Shown one piece after another: positions 56,888-64,000 of a stretch of 64,000 nt of DNA. The DNA comes from Rhodanobacter sp. (lineage in GTDB: Bacteria > Pseudomonadota > Gammaproteobacteria > Xanthomonadales > Rhodanobacteraceae). Made by a program: the position numbers and the translations under genes. The notes under the pieces are model-generated. The model made no database searches. It saw only the letters and a program-made list of their open reading frames with translations, and was not told where the DNA came from. Position 1 is the stretch's first letter; each line of letters opens with the position of its first letter. The stretch spans positions 206,245 through 270,244 of the forward strand of contig JASBTI010000016.1 of assembly GCA_030148505.1 (NCBI GenBank), in the 5' to 3' direction.

Positions 56888-57703
56888 ATGCCGACGTTTC
56901 CGCTGACCCTGGTTGTCATTACCCACAACGAGGCCGACCATATCGCGCGCTGCCTCGACAGCGTGCCGTTCGCTGCCGAGAAACTGGTGATCGACAGCGG
57001 CAGCGATGACGCCACGGTGGCGATTGCACGGGCGCACGGGGCGCGGGTGATCCACCAGGATTGGCTGGGTTTCGGCCCCCAGCGCAATTTCGCCACGACC
57101 CAGTGCGGGCATGACTGGATTCTCGCGCTGGATGCCGACGAATACCTCACCCCCGACCTGGTGGTCGAGTTTCAGCGGCGCCTGCCCGAGTTGATGGCGG
57201 GAGACGCACCGGCGGTCTGGCTGCGTCGCAGCACGATCTACATGGGGCGGCCGATGCGCTGGTACCGGCCGGCGGTCGGTGAGCGGCTGGCGCGGCTCTA
57301 TCACCGGGATCGTGCGCGCTGGAGTGATGCCAGGGTGCATGAATCCTTGCGCTTCGACGGCACGGCGCCGACCTTGCGCGCGCCGTTCAACCACGTCAAC
57401 AACCCGACCCTGGCCCACAAACAACTGAAAGTGCTGCGCTATGCCGAGCTGAAATGCCGCGACTGGCTGGACAAGGGCAGGCCGCTGCGGATGTGGCAAA
57501 CCCCGCTGGTATTTGCGCTGGCCTTCCTCAAAGATTACGTTTTCCGGCTGGCGATGTTCGACGGCTGGCGTGGCTTCGTGATCGCGCATACCGCAGCCAG
57601 CTACGCGATCTACAAGCGCATGCGCTACTACGAGATGGTCAACCATAGGCGTTCCGTCGCCGACGCCAGCGAGGTATTGCACAAACACCTGCTCGATCGC
57701 TGA
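56888..57703 (+). CDS. family 2 glycosyltransferase, WaaE/KdtX-like
   Basis: 271 residues from ATG 56888 (MPTFPLTLVVITHNEADHIARCLDS). LVIDSGSDDAT and ILALDADEYLTPDLV mark the short LPS-core glucosyltransferase family. The late HTAASYAIYKRMRYYE is also typical. It is likely cytoplasmic, adding a hexose to the inner core; the sugar is inferred. Divergent from the WaaL-like gene. Confidence 0.88.
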   Translation: MPTFPLTLVVITHNEADHIARCLDSVPFAAEKLVIDSGSDDATVAIARAHGARVIHQDWLGFGPQRNFATTQCGHDWILALDADEYLTPDLVVEFQRRLPELMAGDAPAVWLRRSTIYMGRPMRWYRPAVGERLARLYHRDRARWSDARVHESLRFDGTAPTLRAPFNHVNNPTLAHKQLKVLRYAELKCRDWLDKGRPLRMWQTPLVFALAFLKDYVFRLAMFDGWRGFVIAHTAASYAIYKRMRYYEMVNHRRSVADASEVLHKHLLDR

Positions 57704-57837
57704 GCGTGCAGTGGTCCGGGGCATGACGCGTTGCGACTCCGCAGGGCAGGCAGCCGCCTCGCTCGCGCAACGTCGAGGCGCGGGATCGGCGCCTGTCTTA
57801 AACTCCACCCAGCACAGCGAAAGACGCCCTACCTCCC

Positions 57838-58881
57838 ATGCCTGCCAACCCGCACTATCTCCTTTACGGTTCCGAGCGCTATGCGCTGGCGATCCTGCGA
57901 CCGCTGCAGGCGGCGATCCGCGCCCGAGGCGGCGAGGCGGCGTGGTTTTTTGACGGTCCCGGCGCCGAGGATCTGATCGAGGGCGAGCGTCTGTTGACGG
58001 TGGCCGAGGTACGCGCCTGGAAGCCGATCGCGGTAATCACCTCCAGCAATGCGGTGCCGCATTTCTTTCCCGGGGTAAAGGTCGAGACCTTCCACGGCTT
58101 CGATGCGGGCAAACCCAGGCATATCTATATCCGCGGCTTTTTCGACCTATATTGCACCACCGGGCCGCGCGACACGAAGGCGTTTGGCGAGGTGGCAGCC
58201 CGGCTCGGGCACTTCGCCGTGATGGAAACCGGTTGGCCCAAGCTCGATCCGTTCATGCGCGAGATCGCCGGGCCGCTACCGGCGGTGCGCCAGCCGCCGG
58301 TGATCCTGTATCACTCGACCTTCTCCCCGTCCTGGAGCGCCGCCGAAACCTTGTACGAGGAGGTCAAGCGGTTATCGCAAAGTGGCCGCTGGCGCTGGAT
58401 CGTCAGCTTTCATCCCAAGATGGATCCGGCGACCGTAGCGAAATTCAAGGCCTTGCAGAATGACTACCTGCGCTTTGCCGACAACGACAATATCCTTGAA
58501 CTGTTCCCGCAGGTCGACCTGATGTGCTCCGACACCTCATCGGCGCTGAACGAATTTCTGCTTACCGGCAAGCCGGTGGTGACCTTCAAGAACCGCCGCC
58601 CGGGTCCGCAGTTGATCGATATCGACTCGCCGGAGCAGTTCGAGCCGGCGATCGAGCGTGCGCTGGCACGTCCCGCCGACTTGCTGCAGGCGATTGGCGA
58701 CTATGCCGATGCGATCCACCCCTACCGCGATGGCCGTTCCAGCGAACGGGTGCTGCAGGCGATCGACGCCTTCATCGCTGGCGGAGCGAGGAACCCGCGG
58801 CGAAAACCGCTCAATCTCTGGCGCAAACTGAAGATCCGTCGACGGATCGGCTACTGGGGGCCGGCCGGGTTGCGGCGCTGA
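57838..58881 (+). CDS. CDP-glycerol glycerophosphotransferase-like protein
   Basis: 347 residues. GT-B type; TSSNAVPHFFPGVKVETFHGF (HG motif), YHSTFSPSWSAAETLYEE, FHPKMDPATVAKF and the late SDTSSALNEFLLTGKPVVTFKN resemble teichoic-acid-type glycerophosphotransferases. In Gram-negatives such proteins occur in LPS or capsule clusters, and the substrate is not known. Basic C-terminal tail. Confidence 0.75.
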   Translation: MPANPHYLLYGSERYALAILRPLQAAIRARGGEAAWFFDGPGAEDLIEGERLLTVAEVRAWKPIAVITSSNAVPHFFPGVKVETFHGFDAGKPRHIYIRGFFDLYCTTGPRDTKAFGEVAARLGHFAVMETGWPKLDPFMREIAGPLPAVRQPPVILYHSTFSPSWSAAETLYEEVKRLSQSGRWRWIVSFHPKMDPATVAKFKALQNDYLRFADNDNILELFPQVDLMCSDTSSALNEFLLTGKPVVTFKNRRPGPQLIDIDSPEQFEPAIERALARPADLLQAIGDYADAIHPYRDGRSSERVLQAIDAFIAGGARNPRRKPLNLWRKLKIRRRIGYWGPAGLRR

Positions 58882-58943
58882 TCACGAGGGACGCACGCGG
58901 CGTAGCGGTAGAATAACGGCGATTTCACATTACGGGTCTGTCC

Positions 58944-60671
58944 GTGTTGCCGAACACCTATAGTCGTTCCGAACAATGGCGTGCTCTGTGGCCGTGGCTA
59001 CCGCTATGGACCCTGGCCGCCTTGCTGGCGATCTTTTCGCATGGCCCGATGCCGCTGTATTCCACGCGCACCCTGGCGGTGGCGTGGGAGATGTGGGTGC
59101 ACGGCGAATGGCTGGTACCGCATATCAACGGCCAGCCCTACAGCGAGAAGGCGCCGCTGCTGTTCTGGATGATCCAGGCGGGTTGGGCGGTATTCGGCGT
59201 CAATGATATCTGGCCACGGCTGCTGGAAGTGTCGTTCGGTGGCACTCAGCTGGTGTTGGTCGCCATGCTGGCGCGGCGGCTGTTTCCTCAGCGTCCCTGG
59301 ATGGCGCGGGCGGCACCGTGGATGCTGCTGGCGCTGGGTTATGCGTTTTTGTTCGGTCTGCAGATCATGTACGACACCTTGTTGTCGACATGGACGCTGG
59401 CGGCGCTGTTGTGTCTGACGCCCAAACCGCATCGGGCCGAGCCGCGCTGGTGGCTGTTTGGTCTGTGCCTTGGGCTGGGGCTGTTGACCAAGGGACCGGT
59501 GATGCTGCTGCATGTGGTGTTTCCGTGGCTGCTCGGGCCGCTGTGGAGCGACTGGGCGCGCCAGCATCGTGGCCGCTGGTACGGCGGGGGCGCGCTGTCG
59601 CTGTTGCTTGGCGCGGGGATGTTGTTGGCATGGGCATTGCCCGCCGGCATTGCCGGTGGCGATGTGTATCGGCAGAAGCTCTTTTTCACCCAAACCGCTG
59701 GCCGTATGGTCGACGGTTTGCCGCAGGCGCAGGATCTGCAGAGCCACGCGCGGCCCTTCTGGTGGTACCTGATGGCGCTGCCGGTGCTGCTGTTTCCGTT
59801 CAGCCTGTGGCCGCGGCTGTGGGTGGCCCTGGCGACTCTGCGCCGGCCGTTGGAGTCGGGTCTGCGCTTTGCGCTGTGCTGGTTGTTGCCGGTGTTGGTC
59901 AGCTTCTCGCTAATCAGCGGCAAGCAGTTGTATTACCCGTTGCCCGAACTCGGTGGCGTGGCCTTGCTGATGGCAGCAGCGATCGCGGTATTGCGCGAGC
60001 GGCGCCCGGCGCTTGCGACGAACGGCTGGCTTGGTACCTGGCCGCTGGCGTTGGCTGCGCTCGCGCTGGCAGTGTTTCTGTTTGTGCTGCCGTTGCTGGT
60101 GGCTGCGGGTCACCTGCGCGGCGACTGGCCGGCCGCCGCGGCGCCGTACAGCCGTTATTTCAGCGTGGTCTTCCTGCTGCTGGGCGGCTTGCTGCTGTTG
60201 CGTGGTCGCGGCGAACTGCGGCGGCTGGCGGTCGCCGGCCTGGTCGGCGCACTGACCCTCAACAGCTTGTTCACGCTGACGCTGTGGCCACGTTACGATC
60301 TGCGCCCGTCGGCGCGTCTGCTGCATGACGCGGAGAACATGCATGAAACCATCGGCTATCTGGGTGACTATGCCGGGCAGTTTCATTTTGCCGGTCGCCT
60401 GCGCCACCCGATTGTCCGCCTCAACGAAGGAGAGTCGCTGCAGGCATTCGCCCGCGCTCACCCGGACGGGGTAATCGTGGCACACGCGGCCACCCTCGAC
60501 GCTGATGACCTGCGCTATGCCTTGCTGGTGCAGCCGTTTCGCACCGGCTGGCTGGTGATCTGGCCGGCACGGTCGCTGGCCGACCTGCGGGCGGGACACA
60601 CGCCGCCCGAGCCGCCGCAGCCGACCCAGATCTATCCGCCCGACAAGTGGCGCTACGGTGGCCAGCCATGA
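58944..60671 (+). CDS. ArnT-like glycosyltransferase (PMT/GT83 family membrane protein)
   Basis: 575 residues from GTG 58944. About 12 membrane helices. N-terminal TRTLAVAWEMWVHGEWLVPHINGQPYSEKAPLLFW carries the PMT-type first loop with acidic residues. It transfers a sugar from an undecaprenyl-phosphate carrier to lipid A, core or protein in the periplasm. arnABC-type genes are not in view, so the sugar need not be aminoarabinose. Its stop overlaps the next start. Confidence 0.85.
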   Translation: MLPNTYSRSEQWRALWPWLPLWTLAALLAIFSHGPMPLYSTRTLAVAWEMWVHGEWLVPHINGQPYSEKAPLLFWMIQAGWAVFGVNDIWPRLLEVSFGGTQLVLVAMLARRLFPQRPWMARAAPWMLLALGYAFLFGLQIMYDTLLSTWTLAALLCLTPKPHRAEPRWWLFGLCLGLGLLTKGPVMLLHVVFPWLLGPLWSDWARQHRGRWYGGGALSLLLGAGMLLAWALPAGIAGGDVYRQKLFFTQTAGRMVDGLPQAQDLQSHARPFWWYLMALPVLLFPFSLWPRLWVALATLRRPLESGLRFALCWLLPVLVSFSLISGKQLYYPLPELGGVALLMAAAIAVLRERRPALATNGWLGTWPLALAALALAVFLFVLPLLVAAGHLRGDWPAAAAPYSRYFSVVFLLLGGLLLLRGRGELRRLAVAGLVGALTLNSLFTLTLWPRYDLRPSARLLHDAENMHETIGYLGDYAGQFHFAGRLRHPIVRLNEGESLQAFARAHPDGVIVAHAATLDADDLRYALLVQPFRTGWLVIWPARSLADLRAGHTPPEPPQPTQIYPPDKWRYGGQP

Positions 60672-60994
60672 GCGCCGCGCTGATCGCCAGTCTGCGCCAG
60701 CAATGTGGCGGACCGCGCGATGGCGCGCTGTTGCGCTTTTCGCTGGGCAATGCGCTGCATGCCGGCGGTGAATCGGTGGCGGCGATCGGCGAACTGCGCC
60801 GCGCGCTGGTTTTCGACCCGGAGTATTCGGCGGCGTGGAAACTGCTGGGCAAGCTGTGTCTGGAGACCCACCAGCCGGATGCTGCTGCCGAGGCCTGGTC
60901 TCAGGGCATCGCCGTCGCCAAGCGGCGCGGTGACAAGCAGGCCGAGAAGGAAATGAGCGTGTTCCTGCGCCGTCTGCACAAAGCGCCGTCGTAG
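60668..60994 (+). CDS. small TPR-like protein
   Basis: 108 residues; the ATG shares bases with the upstream TGA (ATGA), so it is coupled to the ArnT-like gene. One to two TPR-like units (LRFSLGNALHAGGESVAAIGELRRALVFDPEYSAAWKLLGKLCLETHQPDAAAEAW). No signal peptide. Possibly a scaffold for its neighbour; inferred. Confidence 0.7.
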   Translation: MSAALIASLRQQCGGPRDGALLRFSLGNALHAGGESVAAIGELRRALVFDPEYSAAWKLLGKLCLETHQPDAAAEAWSQGIAVAKRRGDKQAEKEMSVFLRRLHKAPS

Positions 60995-61006
60995 CCGTCC
61001 GCCGGG

Positions 61007-61888
61007 TCAGCCGTAGGGGCTTGGTCGGTCGTCGGCGGAAAAGCGCTTGTATTGCCACTGGTATTGGGCGAACGCCAGTTCGACGCAGGATTGCACGCCG
61101 CGGTTGAGTGCGGCGCAGGCAACGGCGAGGTCGGTGTCGGCAATCCCGGCCGGTGCCGGCAGCAGCCGTATGCGGTAGCCTGCACCCTGTGGCAGCCGCT
61201 CGGCGAAGGCGAACAACACGGTCGCGCCAGTGCGCGCCGCCAGCCGCGGCAACAGCACCATGGTCAACGCTTCGCGACCGAAGAATGGTGCAAATTCGCC
61301 CTCGCCCGCCCGCGGCTTCTGGTCGGGCAGGATACCCACCGTGCCACCGGCGGCCAGTCGCTTGTAAAGCGTGCGAACGCCGGCGCCGGCGGCACGTACC
61401 TGTTCCGGCGCCAGGGCACCGCGGACCTTGCGCAACAGCCCTTCGATCGCGGCCATGCGTGGTGGTCGATAAAGAATGGCCATCGAAGTCTTGCGGCACA
61501 GCCAGTAGTTCAGCAGCTCCCAGCAACCGAGGTGCGGCGCGGCGATAATCACACCCTTGCCGCTGGCCAAGGCGGTATCCAGCAACGTTTCACCGTGTAC
61601 TTCGCGCACCAGCTCCAGCGCGTGGTCGGCACCGCCGCCCCAGATCTTGATCAGCTCGCTGGCCGACTTGCCGCTCTCGATCATCACTTCTCGCAACAGC
61701 TTGCGCCGTGCGCTTTCGTCCAGCTGTGGGCAGACCAGCTGCAGGTTGACCGCGGTATCGCGCACCATGCGACCGTTGCGCCACAGCACCCAGCGGCCCA
61801 GACGGCTGCCGATGCCATGCAGCACGCGCAGCGGCAGCTGGCCGAACAGGCGTAAAAGCAGGTAGAGGAAATAGATGTCGGCGCGCAT
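61007..61888 (-). CDS. lysophospholipid acyltransferase (LpxL/HtrB-like)
   Basis: 293 residues. N-terminal hydrophobic anchor ([22 protein letters not shown]). Acyltransferase motif [17 protein letters not shown] (H-x4-E) and a later [20 protein letters not shown] match the LpxL/HtrB family, which adds the late acyl chain to lipid A. Convergent with the TPR-like gene, 12 bp apart. Confidence 0.92.
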   Translation of the reverse strand: MRADIYFLYLLLRLFGQLPLRVLHGIGSRLGRWVLWRNGRMVRDTAVNLQLVCPQLDESARRKLLREVMIESGKSASELIKIWGGGADHALELVREVHGETLLDTALASGKGVIIAAPHLGCWELLNYWLCRKTSMAILYRPPRMAAIEGLLRKVRGALAPEQVRAAGAGVRTLYKRLAAGGTVGILPDQKPRAGEGEFAPFFGREALTMVLLPRLAARTGATVLFAFAERLPQGAGYRIRLLPAPAGIADTDLAVACAALNRGVQSCVELAFAQYQWQYKRFSADDRPSPYG

Positions 61889-62004
61889 CCCTACAGTTTA
61901 CGGGGCGACTGCGGAATCCACGAACGCATGGTGTTGGCGCGGACCACTTTCCCGGTCGCCTCGGGCGATTTATGCTGGCGCCCCGCCATGCCGTCGCCAT
62001 CGCC

Positions 62005-62445
62005 ATGATTGCCCTGATCCAGCGCGTCCAGTCCGCCCGTGTCGAGGTCGACGCCCAGGTGGTCGGGGCAATCGGCGAGGGATTGCTTGCGCTGGTCGCG
62101 ATACAGCCGGACGACGGCGAGTTGCAGACCCGTCGCATGCTTGAGCGTCTGCTGGGCTATCGGGTATTTGCCGACAAGGCCGGCCGCATGAACCGCTCGC
62201 TATCCGATACCGGTGGGGGCTTGCTGCTGGTCAGCCAGTTCACTCTGGCGGCTGACACCCGTGCCGGGATGCGACCGAGTTTCACTTCGGCGGCGCCCCC
62301 CGAGATGGCAAGGCGCTGGTTTGAACGCCTGCTGGCGCTTGCGCGGACCGCGCATCCGGGGGTGGAAAGTGGCCGTTTTGGTGCCCATATGATGGTTCAT
62401 CTGGTCAATGATGGGCCGGTAACGTTTCGACTCGACACCGGTTGA
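62005..62445 (+). CDS. dtd: D-aminoacyl-tRNA deacylase
   Basis: 146 residues from ATG 62005 ([15 protein letters not shown]), the family length. Cleaves D-amino acids or glycine from mischarged t[26 protein letters not shown] (the SQFTL motif) and the cross-subunit Gly-cisPro-type NDGPVTFRL are visible. Small cytoplasmic dimer. Confidence 0.96.
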   Translation: MIALIQRVQSARVEVDAQVVGAIGEGLLALVAIQPDDGELQTRRMLERLLGYRVFADKAGRMNRSLSDTGGGLLLVSQFTLAADTRAGMRPSFTSAAPPEMARRWFERLLALARTAHPGVESGRFGAHMMVHLVNDGPVTFRLDTG

Positions 62446-62553
62446 CTAAGTTGCACGGTAAGACCTGTCTCTTCGCCATCCCGTGCGTCCCGCAAGCTCG
62501 CGTTTTGGCGCGATTTTTGCGTAGACCCACTGGAAAAATTTCCACTTGAAAAC

Positions 62554-62582
62554 TGGTCAAAAAAGCAGCACATCGTTATAAT
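62554..62582 (+). promoter_or_regulatory. rpoD sigma-70 promoter
   Basis: A perfect TATAAT (62577-62582) follows TGGTCA (four of six match to TTGACA) by exactly 17 bp. It lies about 32 bp before the rpoD start. Confidence 0.65.
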
Positions 62583-62614
62583 GTCCGGTTCTTGCACCCT
62601 GCGGTGGTCGGTTA

Positions 62615-64000
<1,386 letters not shown>

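Overview
The window is about 64 kb of high-GC, densely coding chromosomal DNA from a Gram-negative proteobacterium. It carries LPS core and lipid A genes, an outer-membrane GDSL autotransporter, lipoproteins and a NirBD/NasA nitrate assimilation operon. The gene families, together with the neighbourhoods LysM protein / dprA / topA / tsaC and def-fmt-rsmB, point to the Xanthomonadales, most likely a Rhodanobacteraceae-type organism such as Rhodanobacter, Dyella or Frateuria. That placement is an inference from family resemblance only. I see no rRNA, tRNA, CRISPR array, phage or transposase gene.

Layout. 1-6.3 kb: a beta-1,2-glucan locus. A GH94 protein lacking a glycosyltransferase half runs off the left edge. 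Divergent from it lies a GH144-type endo-glucanase, translationally coupled to a MerA-like flavoprotein. 6.3-7.3 kb: 6-phosphogluconate dehydrogenase. 7.5-18.3 kb: nitrate assimilation. cysG (siroheme) and a HemD-like protein read rightward towards a leftward, mostly overlapping operon narK-like / nirB / nirD / nasC-like / nasA. The siroheme genes plausibly serve the NirB cofactor. A possible MITE lies between cysG and hemD. 18.7-20 kb: a secreted monohaem cytochrome c, an EthD-domain protein and a tiny membrane protein. 20.1-21.9 kb: an AlgZ/AlgR-like (LytS/LytTR) two-component system. 21.9-31.1 kb: an esterase, an S9 peptidase, a sterol-desaturase-family enzyme, a threonine-dehydratase-like enzyme, an aldose-1-epimerase-like enzyme, pepN and a small hypothetical protein.

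31.1-39 kb: a non-coding stretch rich in hairpins, then mnmG, an RDD/GYF membrane protein, tex, an EstA-like autotransporter esterase and a bidirectional terminator. 39-48.6 kb, mostly leftward: a YbaY-like lipoprotein, purD, an AMP-dependent ligase, tsaC, topA, dprA and a LysM protein. 48.8-51.6 kb: def-fmt-rsmB. 51.7-61.9 kb: a cell-surface glycan region with glycosyltransferases, UDP-xylose synthase, a WaaL-like ligase, a glycerophosphotransferase-like protein, an ArnT-like enzyme, a TPR-like protein and a LpxL-like acyltransferase. 62-64 kb: dtd and rpoD, the latter cut by the right edge.

The most interesting features are the orphan GH94 + GH144 + flavoprotein locus, the structured intergenic region at 31.32-31.52 kb, the inverted-repeat element at 9.0 kb, the hairpins in the narK leader and a 22-codon ORF with a strong ribosome site upstream of the cytochrome gene.
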